From Oscarella lobularis (Eukaryota; Porifera; Homoscleromorpha; Homosclerophorida; Oscarellidae), in assembly GCF_947507565.1 (NCBI RefSeq), contig NC_089184.1, positions 2,976,001-3,040,000 on the forward strand: 64,000 nucleotides of DNA, read 5' to 3'. Numbering within the stretch: position 1 is the stretch's first letter; each line of letters opens with the position of its first letter. Shown here piece after piece: positions 1 through 11,200 of this stretch. A program made the position numbers and the translations under genes. The notes beneath the pieces were generated by a model. That model searched no databases. It was not told the origin of the DNA and worked only from the letters and a program-made list of their open reading frames with translations.

Positions 1-3000
1 TTGTGACTGTAGGCTGGAAATTTGCAGCAAATTCCTATTCATGCCGACGTCGACGCAGTAAAGACGCTGAACACGTCAAGTCTTATTATGAATGACCTTC
101 AGGTTCAGCTATATAACATAATAAATAATATATATATATATATCATATAATGTGTAGGCCGTTGTGAAGAATAGTCACCTGTCTAATTTTCTAAGTATCG
201 TCACTGGCTGTGCACAGAGAGACGAGAGAATTGGATGGTTTGTCTACCTTTTCATTATCATCTTCTTTTATCTGACGTGACCTCTCGTCGACAGGATGGG
301 CGACGCCGGCTTGTCGTCTGACATTATGGCTCTCGGTTTTGACATGCACGCTTTTTTCGTCAATATGCTTCGAAATATTCGAGACGACGAGGTGCCCGTC
401 TCTTGTCATCTTTTCAAAGTCAATTGAGTTGAGTTTCTATAGGGAGAGGACGGCTCGGTTCCCGACGTTGTTCCCTATTATCGATACGGTCATCGGCCTG
501 CTGATCCTTCGTGGAGGTAATACGTACCGTTTTCTTGCTTTTTTGAAATGACATCACGACGTTTAGTGCCGCTTTTCCTCAAGTGACGTTCGTCCTCTAT
601 AAATACTACGGCGATCTGAGAGCGGTTCGCGACAACTACGACGCTCTGAAGCGTTATTTCAAAAACATTGCATCTCAGGTGTGATATATGTAATGCTGAT
701 CCCCCCAAAGTCATCATGTTGTTCAAGATTCCCTCGTCCGGTCTCGCTCACATGGCTGGACGATACGGAGATTGGTGTATACTGAAGCCTCCAAATCCAG
801 TATTGAATCATCAAAAGAATTAGATTTTTTAATTATTTAACTGCATTTGTTTTAAAAGGTGCCTACAAGTTTTACGTCGGCGTTTAGCTACATTGAGAAT
901 CTTGAGCAGGTAAGAGAAAACGAACGACGTCAAGTTTGAATCTGTCTTCATGCATCATCTCGTAGTTCGTGGAAATGGCGCGAGCAATAGGAGAGTCCGC
1001 TGACGCTGTAACGTACGCAGATATGGTAGCTCAGCTTAAACAAGACTATTTCAAAGCGTTTTGGAACGGTCTGTGCATCCTTTTGGTATAAGCCCTACGT
1101 TTACTTGCGTTTTCGTTGCAGGAACGCATTATTGCACGCCGCAGATTACCTCCTATGCTTTGCCTCTCTTCCTTGGCGTCACTCCGTCGAATCTGCAGGA
1201 AAACGTTGAACTGGAGTAAGTATATATGGGTCGACGTTTTTATATATGTGACGTCTTTAATTGCCATTCAGTTTCTTGAATTTAATTGATTCGTCCGACG
1301 GTTGCTCGTGCCCAAGTGCAGGCATCATAGGAAGCAAAGTAAGATGCCGTCATTAGATAGCAGAAAGAACACGCAAAGTCGTCTCTTCGCAGTTCCTTCC
1401 ACTGTCGCTTAGCAGACTCGGTCGAACGGACGCCGCCTTGCAAGTAGCGGAACAGCTCCAAGTTCCCAGTTGGGGTGCGTGCGATATGACGCAATTTCAA
1501 ACTGTTTTAAATAATTAACTAATTTAATTTAATTTAATTTAATTTAATTTACTTTCTTTGAAGGTCATATGCTTTACAACACCGAAGAACCGGCGACTGC
1601 TTTGTGGGAACTTTGGAACGGGGATATAGAAGGATCGGGCATGAACTCTCGCAATCATCACATGTTTTCGAGGTACTGACATATAGCGAACAAAGACCTT
1701 CATATGTATATGAGAGGATTAGCATCGGTATGTGGATTCGCATGGAGTTGGGCGGACTTCAGCCCACCAGTTCTTCCAATAGTGTATGTACTAAACCGCC
1801 AACAGTCCTGTCTTATATTAAAATTCATATATTTAGGTTTTTCAAATTTTTGTTGCTCGCACGACCGGTCTTAGCTACGTCGACTCCGCGGAGCATCGAA
1901 CGACATCTGGACGCGTAGCTTACGGCTGGCGACGTAGCGGCGGCACGCATTGTCGCACCGTCCCGGAAAATCGATCACCCGCCAGTCCGATACTTCCACT
2001 GCACGCCGACTTGCAGCTGGATTGTGGAAGTGACGAAGGCGGTGTTATTCAGTCGGTGCGACTAGATGACGCTTCATTTAGCCGCGTTTGTAGCAATTTT
2101 TTATTTTTAGATTGATTTTGCTGATTTCGGTTTGCCCACTGGCGGCTGCGGTAGCTATGGCTACAGGAGCTCGTGCTCTTCTCAAAATGCTTCTGAAATA
2201 GTGCTCTCTTGCTTTATTAATTAATTAATTAATTAATGAGCTATTCATTGTCAATTTTTTAGATAAAGAAACGTTGTTTGGGTCAGAAAACTTGTACTGT
2301 TCCTTCCGGTGTGGATTTTTGGTAAAGATGCACGTCTAAATTAATTTAATGTGATTCACATTTGCCATGTTTTTGCAGGGACGATCCGTGCAATGGAAGT
2401 GTGAAGCAACTCAGCGTTCAGTACACGTGCTCGAAACCAGACAGTATCGTTGCCAACATAGAAACATCGGTACGTGTCTAATCTAATTTTATTAGTGTTT
2501 CTTGAACCTGATTTATTTTTCTAAGGTCGGCATGACGTCAGAACTGTACCTACCGTTATACGGCTTACAGGTTACTTTCTGAAGTGGATACTTCTGACAG
2601 TGGAGCTTAGCGTTTTCTGGTGTTTCTAGGACGTTTCTGTTCAAGAAAATCAAACCCTCATCTGGTCGGTAAAATCTTCACAAAATATCTCTGCTCTACC
2701 GGCTGGCATTTCAAATATCGATTATCTTCTTCGCGAAGACACGCTAAAGGTTGCAAGCCTTTCCTGTTGCCTAAAATTATTTCTCTTATAATAAATAGGT
2801 GACGTTTCTGTCGGGATTGTATACCTTTTCTTTGAGTGGATCTGCGTCTGAACGTCAATGCTATTCTGTTGCTGGTGGAGGTATTCCCCTCCTTTGAGTC
2901 GCTGAGCTAAATGAGTATTTTTCTATTTGTATTAGAGAATGAGACCATTTCGTGTCCAGAAGGAACCGTTTTTACTCGCATCGTTTTCGCTTCGTTTGGG

Positions 3001-3308
3001 AATCCAGAAGGATCGTGCGGAGCGTGAGAGTCGAGTTCTGAGCTCTCCTTATAATATCTTCATGTGGCCTTTGTAGCTGGACTCGGGGCGAATGTCACGC
3101 TGGCTCGAGTAAGATGCAAGTGGAGAGGTACTGCTTGGGCGAAGGAAGCTGTTACGTAACTGTAAGCGTTATTTCTTCATTGACTTTCTATTTGAAGATG
3201 CGTTGGGGTGGGGTTTCCATATAGGCTGCGAAGGCAATGTTTGGCAACTTTCAATGTTCTTCAGACTCGATGTTGCTGGCTGTTGAGGCGTTTTGCGGAA
3301 AGCGATGA
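1..3308 (+). CDS. GH78 alpha-L-rhamnosidase with two C-terminal SUEL lectin domains (5' end cut by window)
   Basis: Short exons (about 12-109, 196-237, 294-400, 450-514, 567-680 and onward) encode GH78 hallmarks in order: QRDERIGW followed across an intron by MGDAG, then VPDVVP, YKYYGDL, RYGDW, and WELWNGD with SRNHHMF near 1600-1670. GH78 enzymes cleave terminal L-rhamnose from glycans by inversion. After the catalytic barrel come two galactose-binding (SUEL-type) lectin domains: the first about 2020-2440 (DFADFGLP, GGCGSYGY, DDPCNGSVKQL), the second about 2935-3308 (FASFGNPEGSCGA, MQVERYCLGEGSCYVT, MFGNFQCSSD), ending in TGA at 3306-3308. The pairing suggests a secreted glycan-degrading enzyme tethered to galactosyl or rhamnosyl ligands; that role is inferred. 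The start and any signal peptide lie before the window. Family call is firm; exact splice sites are by eye. Confidence 0.85.
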
Positions 3309-3885
3309 CTTTCTCGTGACAGGTTCACACCGTTGCTTTCACTTTTTTTTCTACGTTTTGTACTGCAAGGAGCTAACAGCTTAAAATAGTTTTCGCGTCA
3401 GGCTTCATTACTCCTTAGCGTTTTTAATCAATCAACGGCCTCTATAGTTGGGAAGGCGTAATGACGGGTAAGACGTTTAAAATGTTTATTTCATGCGTTG
3501 TCTTTTGGTTTTTGCAGGCAAATCGTTTTTTTTTAACTGACGTCGTGCTGTGGTCTGGGAAGCAGAGGAAAGAACGAAGACGGCAACTCCATGTGAGAAA
3601 GTTTCCTGATATGAAGTAATTGCTTCAGTCTGCTTCAGTCTGCTGGGCGGCTCATTTAGTAGGCTGAAACGCCTGCTCTCTCAAAAAAGCAAGTAACATT
3701 CATTGATCTTATTACAATTTATCCTAGTCTTTTTTTAGAAAATGTTGCCCATACATCTTATCATATGTGCAAACTCTTATGTTCTCAAGAGGTCGTCGAA
3801 AAAAGAAAAAACAGAGAAAGCGCTCTGTAGTTTGTACTCTTTTTAAATGATAGTTTTTATACTTCTCTGTAGAAGTAGAAGTACT

Positions 3886-3970
<85 letters not shown>

Positions 3971-4690
3971 CGTCGATGTAGCGTAGCGGCGACAGGGTCC
4001 TGAGCTGGACCCTCCATTGCACATAGAGAATTTCATAATTTTATTAAATAGAACCCGGAAGTAAACCGGAAACTCTAAAAAAATTTGCGCATAAGTCTCC
4101 CATCTTTTGCTCTCCACCTGCACGGACCGCAGGGGTCCGTACAGGCTTCGCTTGGGTGGGGGTCAACCTCACTACTCCCCCGTCGGAGTTAGAGCCTGTT
4201 TAGTCTCCCGGCTCGGACGCCTGGGACCGGCAGCCCTCGGATGTGAGTGCTGCCAGCCTGATTCCAGGGGGACCGCTATTGTACCCACCGCGTCTTGCCC
4301 AAGTGGGGTGGCAGTTTATCACTCATGCCACTGGAGTAGGGGCTATGCTCCCCTGCGTTCAAGCCACTTTTAACCTCTCTGGCTCAAGAGTTGGGCCAGT
4401 TTTATTTAGTCACCTCAGGGCCCGGAGGTGAATTTGCTTACAAAACAAAAGAAACAGTTAGGATCAAACGCATAGAACCTGACCGGAAAGCGCGAAATCC
4501 TTTTTATTCTCTTGCCGATGGCGTGAAGCTCGCGAAACAACACAAATGCACAATTTCCTTTCAATTCCTCAGGTTGTTGAATCCAATATAAAGATTGTCA
4601 AATGATTTGATATTACAATTGAGGTTTTTTGCCGTCTATAGACTTAATGCATTACATACCTGATAGTCATTAAACGTTTTTGTAATGATG
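3309..4690. other. Intergenic stretch with no recognised gene
   Basis: Apart from the GTA microsatellite, no supported coding region is visible. GC-rich sequence around 4107-4430 gives overlapping ORFs without recognisable motifs; it could be a decayed repeat. Confidence 0.5.
3886..3970. repeat. (GTA)n microsatellite
   Basis: About 28 uninterrupted GTA units. The poly-Tyr and poly-Leu ORFs predicted across it are artefacts of the repeat. A related but interrupted triplet tract (17274-17360) is coding in the monooxygenase gene. Confidence 0.97.
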
Positions 4691-5370
4691 CACTTCAAGC
4701 CGAGCACCCTGGACTCTTCCATTTCCACCAAACGGAATGCCAACATCACCGATAAACTGCCATGTGATCAACAACGGGATCAAACTCGAAACGTTCAAGA
4801 AAAATGATCAATTAGGCAAATTAATAAATAATGTACCTCAATCAGACGACCTCCTTCCTGTGACACAAGCAATCAAAATGGCTCGCCAATACGTCGTATT
4901 AGATGAAGGCACGGCTAACCAAAAGAAAAAAAATAAAATGCACGTAGACTTCTTCGATGAAAAAGATACCGTGACACCGTTTGTTATGAGTTGGAAAGAG
5001 GGGGTTACACACCATGCGCGGGCGTATCTTCGTGTCCTACAGAAAGAACTGCAATAATTAAATTTATTTAATTAAAGCACGAGGTGGTACACTGGTATGC
5101 GTGGGCGTATCTTATTTTCTCCGTCTTTGACCCCCCATCGGCGACGAGGTCCGAGTGCGGCCCGGCGACAATCCGAAAGCGATCCATCCGGTCGTTTTCG
5201 CTTCGATGCCGACGTTCGCGAGGCCCCTTCGCGTTATCGACTGTCCAGTGAAGCCGATATGCGTTGTCGTTGTTCGGGCTGACGCTGTACTGGTATTCAC
5301 GACTCAAGAGGGCCGAAGAGCTTGCCGAAAACACGAGAGCGAAGAGCAAGACGATTCCAAGTACTGTAGA
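4690..5370 (-). pseudogene. Decayed copy of the DOMON/copper monooxygenase gene
   Basis: Pieces match the intact gene at 17101-19857 in the same order, but with deletions and frameshifts. 4735-4915 parallels 18620-19015 (start of the copper-monooxygenase region). 4980-5010 parallels 19178-19210. 5100-5350 parallels the signal-peptide/DOMON exon at 19570-19857, with SALLSREYQYSVS readable in one frame before a shift. No open frame spans it. It lies beside a broken cysteine-rich peptide gene, as the intact gene lies beside an intact one, so both probably arrived in one segmental duplication. Confidence 0.75.
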
Positions 5371-5979
5371 AAGAACATACGGGATTGTAGCTCTTGAGGT
5401 ACGGATGACGTACTCAAGTGGGGAGGTCTAATTAATTAATTTCTCTCCACGAAAAGGGCGAGGCTAACTGCTCATCGCGGGCCATGCACTTCGCCATGCA
5501 CCGACACAACCCGGTCCACCCCACAAATGTACCACTCCCCTATAAGTAAACAGAGATGTAGCCGCATCCGCTTCCGTACCACTAACATCACTAATGCAAA
5601 GCAGAAAAGCAGGCTGCACTGATGATCAAAGAACATGACACTACCAACTTCGCACGTGACCAGCACGAGACTCAGTCAGCGTTCCCAGACGACTAAGAAA
5701 CGTCTGTGGCGAGGACCAACCGCACTGTGACCGCAGGGCCGGTGTGCATGTTTCATGTGGATAGGACGCGGGAGGTGAGACCGCAGAGGCTTCTGGTTCG
5801 AGTCAGAGAAGCCACTGCCCAAAGATAAGCAGAATTTGAATAGTTCTCAGTTACTCAAACATATGACAGACGCTTTGTCTCTTCGCCTACAGGTAAAAAA
5901 TAGACGCAAAAATCCGTTGACGTACAAGCCGCCCTTCCTCAATCCCAACCGACACTTCGTGTGTGGTTCTTTCGTTCTT

Positions 5980-5990
5980 CGTATATACAG
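5980..5990 (+). promoter_or_regulatory. TATA-like box before cysteine-rich gene A
   Basis: CGTATATACAG lies about 45 bases before the ATG. An equivalent TATATA element is kept before copies B (21461-21470), C (23556-23564) and D (26809-26816), at similar distance from each ATG. Confidence 0.6.
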
Positions 5991-6029
5991 CATGCGAAAC
6001 CGAGGTCCTCTCAGTTGAGTAACATCACC

Positions 6030-6365
6030 ATGAATAAGGTCGTCTGCTTCTTTCTTCTTTCCTCTCTTTTTGGAGTTTTCCAATTTGCCTCCGTTCGATT
6101 CCAGTCGATCGAGATTTAATGCAGAGACGTTGGCAACTCGCGCACTCCCGTCAACCTGAACGGTACTGACGTTGCGCCGAGACCGGACTACTGCTGCGAA
6201 GGAATGATTTGCAAAGACGCTGGAGAAGGTCACAAGTGCTATAGGCAAGACGACGTTAGCTGTTGGCCAGCTGGAACGGCGTGCGCGTGCTACCCGGTGT
6301 ACAGTTGCGGAGCTTGCTGCAGAGGGGCTTCCTGCACATGGACTCCGCATGCTACATGCAGTTAG
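6030..6365 (+). pseudogene. Cysteine-rich secreted peptide, copy A, with premature stop
   Basis: Reading from ATG 6030 gives the family signal peptide (MNKVVCFFLLSSLFG), then codon 6117-6119 is TAA where the paralogs have CAA (Gln) immediately before the first mature cysteine. After it the frame stays open to TAG at 6363-6365 with the family pattern (DYCCEGMICKDAGEGHKC), although the second conserved Cys is Arg. It is therefore a pseudogene, or a null allele. The open downstream frame argues for recent loss. A base error at 6117 would also explain the stop, but not the Cys-to-Arg change. Confidence 0.8.
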
Positions 6366-6769
6366 CTAATAGATGGAACTGCAGTTTGATTCAAGACACC
6401 TAAGTGACGTTCGTCTTTTTCTGTCGTTCAGTGCTATAAAACAGTTTTTGCAAAACTGTTCGTCGTTCGGTCGTTTTAGTTTCCGCTACCTTTTCTTCCC
6501 TAACTCAAGATCTCGCGTTTCCGTGCCTTAGTCAGAAGAAGAGCGATGTGTTCGCTCTTCATGCAGCCAGTTTTCGACTTAGGTTTAGTAACAAAGCGGC
6601 GGATCAACGACAGAGACAAGACTGCAAAGCCATATGCATCTCGATTATTAAATGAGATGCGGCGCGGCGAGCAATTCGCTATTAGAGTAATTACTTACAG
6701 TTGACTTATGCACATACAGTTTAGGCCCTCCCTTTGCTGCATGAATCGTTCGCACTGCTACTGCAGTTT

Positions 6770-7212
6770 TCTCCTTCTTAGAGGGAAATATTGGATCGTC
6801 AGGCTCAGCTGCAACCAGAAGGGTATGCGTTTTTCCTTTGGGTGGAGTGATACGGGACGTCACAGAAAATACGTCATTTCCCTTTACTTGTCGATCGAGG
6901 AAGCAAGTTTTCGCTCACCTTCTCTTCGTGCTTGCGTTAAAGACCTTCTAGGATCCATGTTCACGATCGATCGCGAATAAACGCTTTCGGCGCTTCGACG
7001 TGGCGAGTTTTCGATTCGAGGAGCACGACGTGGCAATATGTGCTAGTCATTGCCCTTGTAATTCCCCTTCTTAGAGTGAAGAATCTACTAGATACAGAAG
7101 GGTATGCGTTTCTTTTGGATCGTGCGATACGTGACGTCACAGAACATACGTCATTCTCCTTTACTTGCCTCGAAGAAGCCAGTTTTCGCTCACCTTCTCT
7201 TCGTGTCTGCAT
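6770..7212. repeat. Direct repeat, two ~150 bp units
   Basis: About 6770-6940 and 7065-7212 share CTTCTTAGAG, AGAAGGGTATGCGTTT, GACGTCACAGAA, TACGTCATT and TTTTCGCTCACCTTCTCTTC in the same order and orientation, offset by roughly 277-295 bases. The first unit belongs to the flank of duplication block A. Confidence 0.7.
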
Positions 7213-7219
7213 TCTTTAG

Positions 7220-8200
7220 GTAAAGACACGCACATCCTGAAAAATATATGTTGGGTTCAGTGCAATGTTCCTTTCCCCCTAACCAATTTTTTATACAGTA
7301 GTTTCCCTCGCCGAATAATAAATCTATCCTAGATATGACTACTATTAATAATGCTTGCTTTGAGGATGTGAGTTAAGTCGGCGAAACGCGGGAGAAAGAA
7401 CAGTGTAACGGTGTTAGACTAGGACCAATGAAACTTTTCAATAGAAGAGCACGCTTGTATCTTTCATAAGCCAGACACTAAAAATCAAACAAAATATTCT
7501 CTCTCAATGTTAGAAAAATTAGAGTAGCCATGCATGCAGCTTACCCGAAAGAATTTTTGAAATTTCAGAGATCTCGGAATGTTTGAGGCTCCATTCACAG
7601 TTCTTAGCGAAAAGTGAGGTTTTTAAATCAATAGAGTTACCTCGCACGTACGTACTTCAGAAGTATAGCAATAGAGGTTTCTTCACGCGATTCTATACGG
7701 CCCAGAAGCGACGAAGTGGCGTAACGACACCGGCGTCCGGGTAATTTTGAGCAGACAGCGGCTTCAAAACGCATGGTGGAGCGACTGAAACGCAGCGGAC
7801 GACTCCAACAGACTCCATAGCACGTCATAATTAAGTCCCGGATAAGAGTCTCCAGTGCAAATCTAAATTCAGGTCTATGATTACTTGATGACGTCAATCA
7901 TTATCAGAGTCAAGAATGGTCGTCGCGTGACTGACTGACTGTGAGACTAATATCATTGCATGGCTCCAACCAAAACACACGCTTTCTTATCATCGAAGAG
8001 AACTACAGCTTCTACAAGGCACAGCTGACCTAGCTACGCGATTGGTGCATTGAGATTCTTTCACTCACCCACATAAAACATTCATCATATCCAGATCGAC
8101 AAGCGTTCTTTCTGCCGTCAGTTTGGCGTCGATCAAAGACTGCTTTGGCAACAGAAGAACATTCTAAATTAGAATACAATATTGAATAGAGCCATTCAAC
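7220..8200 (-). other. Intergenic stretch holding a decayed exon duplicate
   Basis: About 7425-7760 resembles 8780-9070 inside the large secreted-protein gene: the shared AAACTTTTCAATAGA and GACACTAAAAAT strings, then a minus-strand reading ESREETSIAILLKYVRAR against ESRRRTSISLLLKYGRS. It looks like a partial duplicate of the gene's 3' exons, or an unrecognised alternative 3' end. Nothing else is recognised here. Confidence 0.55.
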
Positions 8201-11200
8201 CTACACGTCCTCGCTAATTAAAATTACCTTTTTCATCGTACGTAAAATTTCTTGGTAAGCCAAGGCGTTCCGATGCACGTTCTCATCATCTACGCTTTCG
8301 TGAAGAGCAGTGAGCTCATCAATGATGCCAGCCACGTAGTCGTCGAAACTGCGACCAGTTTCTCTCGAAATAGCCTCAAGAAACGGCTCCAAAGCATTCG
8401 AAGCTCCAAATCTAAATTCATCCTCCAAATTTTTTCACTGCCGATTCGCGCCAAAGTCTTAGATCTTAAAATGAAAGATGTAGAAGCATCGTATGTTTAC
8501 CCGTCTCCAATAGCTTCAATACATTGTCCACTTTTGTTCCTATCATACTAGCGTACCTTTCTATAACCGTTTCTTCCTTTTCAAACGGTTTCTGACGATC
8601 ATCTTTCCATAGGTACTTCTTAAGAAGAAAAGTAGCGAGACGACTGCTATTCTTCGCCTTTTCCCTGATGCCCCTTGCCTCCTCGACGGACCGAAAATAG
8701 CTCTTTACAGATACCTCGATGTGAATTTTGGAGCGATTGTAACGACTGTAGGCCCTTAGAATAGCCTTAGCTAACTGTTGAATAAAACTTTTCAATAGAC
8801 GAGCACGCTGGCATCTCTCTTCAGAAGACACTAAAAATTAATAAAAGAAGCTATTGTAATTAGATTAGCCTGCTTATACCCGGAAGAACTTCCTTTGAAA
8901 GCAAAGGAACTATGTTAACGTCGTCCTCAGTGTCATTACTAGCGAGAACTCCGAATTCCGGCGAGACAATTCTGAGCTTCTTAGCAAGAAGTTCGACTTC
9001 GTCAACCGCCGTTTTCATTCTAGCGTTACTTCGCCCATATTTCAGAAGTAAGGAAATCGATGTTCTACGTCGCGATTCCGCTGCCTTGATTGACTTTCGA
9101 ACGCGATCCTTCGCAAAGGTATCGCGCTGAAATACATCAAAATCATCATAGAACGTTTTCTCCGGAAAAGCTCGACGAAGTGCGTCGGTGACGTCACGAC
9201 GCCGTCTACCCGTAACGCCGGGAAAGACGAGTTCGGCCAAGTCGAGAGCCATGTCTTTGATGCTATCTAGCCTAAATAGAAACCGCTCCTTCACTTCTTT
9301 TCCCTTACGAATTGAATAGACTATTTCGCCGTTGAATTCGCCGCTTTTGACGAGACCGATTTTTACGTCGAAACTCATGCGCTTGATTTGAATGGCGTCT
9401 TTAAGGGTGTTCTTCTCGAGCCAAGTCAATATTTGTGATCCGATGTGAAAGAGAACTTTGACGTCATCTAATGTCTCGGCGGCGTCGTCAAATTCGTCCT
9501 GAGCCAAGGACAGTCCGACTTTTGCTTCGTCAAAAGTTAAATCCACAGCCGCGCGCACACCTTTACAAGCAATGTTTTTGGCTTCGCAACCAGCCTTGCA
9601 ACCCCAGTTGAACCAACTGCCTGAACAATCTACAGGGGGACCCAACTATAGGATATCAAAGCGAAAGCACCATGCTTACATTTGGAGCACTTCTTGATAG
9701 AGCAAAGACCCTTCAAGCTGTCGCGGGCTTTGTCCATTTCCTTCTTAGCGGCCTCTAGAGTATTACTAGCAAACTTAAAGACGTTTTCCGCCTCACTGAT
9801 TTTAGTTTCGGCATAGGTAGCGGCGTCTTGAATGATTTTCTCAACTGCTTCGTCTAGATGAGCCAACGAAGTTGCCAGAAGACGTCCAGATGCTTGAAAA
9901 AACGCGCTTTTAAGCGATCCGTAGGAAGCGTAAATTTTTAGAGAGGCTTCGATTAGATCGAACAATTTGCCCCTTACGTAGAATAGGAATTGGGAACTGC
10001 TGACGAAAATTCGGACTTCCTGCTGGATCAGACCATCGAGTAGGTTCACATAACCACTACCGCTCAAATTTATATACGGTCGTTTACGCCAGAACCAGCC
10101 GCTCTGAAGACGAACGTCAGCAAGAAAGAAGGGCCCATTCGTGACACAATCTTCTGACTCGTAAAGCGTGATGAGACCTCCAGCTAAACTGAGCGGCGTC
10201 ATTCGAATATTGAACTTGATGCCACGCGGCCAGCCAACGTCAATGTCAAGAGACACTTCATACCCCAATAAATCAATAACACCTTTCAAAACGAGACCCT
10301 GTGGTATCTTCCCAAACTTCGAAGAACGGTCTCGAGGTGAATACGACACCTCTAAGCCTTTCGGAAGACCGCTTTCTCTGAGAAGGCGCGGCACGGAAGC
10401 ATCGTACTCAAACGCCTTTAAAAGAGACCCGATGGTCAATTTGTTTACCTTGCCGTAGAAGTAAGTGTTTGAGGGATCCGTTACATCGTAGCCCATTGCG
10501 CCTTCAGCTTTTATTTCGCCTTTGCTGCCGGCTGTTCCAAGATTGAGTTTTCCGGATATTTGAAACTGTAAGAGGTACGGTGGCACAGGGCTGACAGTAG
10601 CCTCGAAGTAACCATCGCAAAACGACAGATATTTGAACCCGAATGCCTTTTCCCAAACACCAATCATCTCCATGGACATTTGTATGCCAGGAGGTTTGAA
10701 TTCGGCGCGAAGCCTCCCATCAAAAGTCAACTGCGGATCGGAGATCTTCAGTCTGGCACCTAACCCAACAAAAGTATCTTTACCAACGCCAAATTCGATT
10801 CGACCCTCGACGAGCCACACTCCATCGGCCAGCTTGATGTTCGCCTTTAGACTCGCCGATACGACGAATTGCGTTAGCGACGTAATCGACGCTGATATCT
10901 GAAAATCGCCTTTCCCGATATGTTTCCGACAGAAAGTGCAGAAGTCGTCGTCGCCGCTACTGCACCTCGTCGGAAAGGAAAACGAAGCTACGAGTTGGAG
11001 ACAACATCGAACATCCATCGTTCGTAAAACTTTGCCTTCCAGTTTGACGCCTTTCAAGTCATCGGACGCTACAATGACGGCCACTTTGAGACGCTGATCT
11101 AAAGGTTTCAGTCTTTGCACTGATTTTCCTGTGAGTTTTTCAATTAATTCGGCTAAATTTGTCTCTTCGAATTCGAATCCTTGAGCAAATTTTAGTTCGC

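Larger units (their letters stand above)
5450..6870 (+). repeat. Segmental-duplication block A (around cysteine-rich gene A)
   Basis: The upstream flank (5450-5900), the gene and the downstream flank (6380-6870, including the TTTTTCTGTCGTTCAGTG stretch) recur around the other three cysteine-rich genes at about 20540-22240 and 22640-23940 (inverted) and 26110-27720 (direct). Similarity covers well over 1 kb per block, so whole segments rather than coding sequence alone were copied. Confidence 0.75.

Noticed and set aside
3886-3970. Coding poly-Tyr/poly-Leu proteins or a CRISPR-like array
   Set aside because: It is a pure GTA microsatellite with no spacers; the ORFs are products of the repeat.
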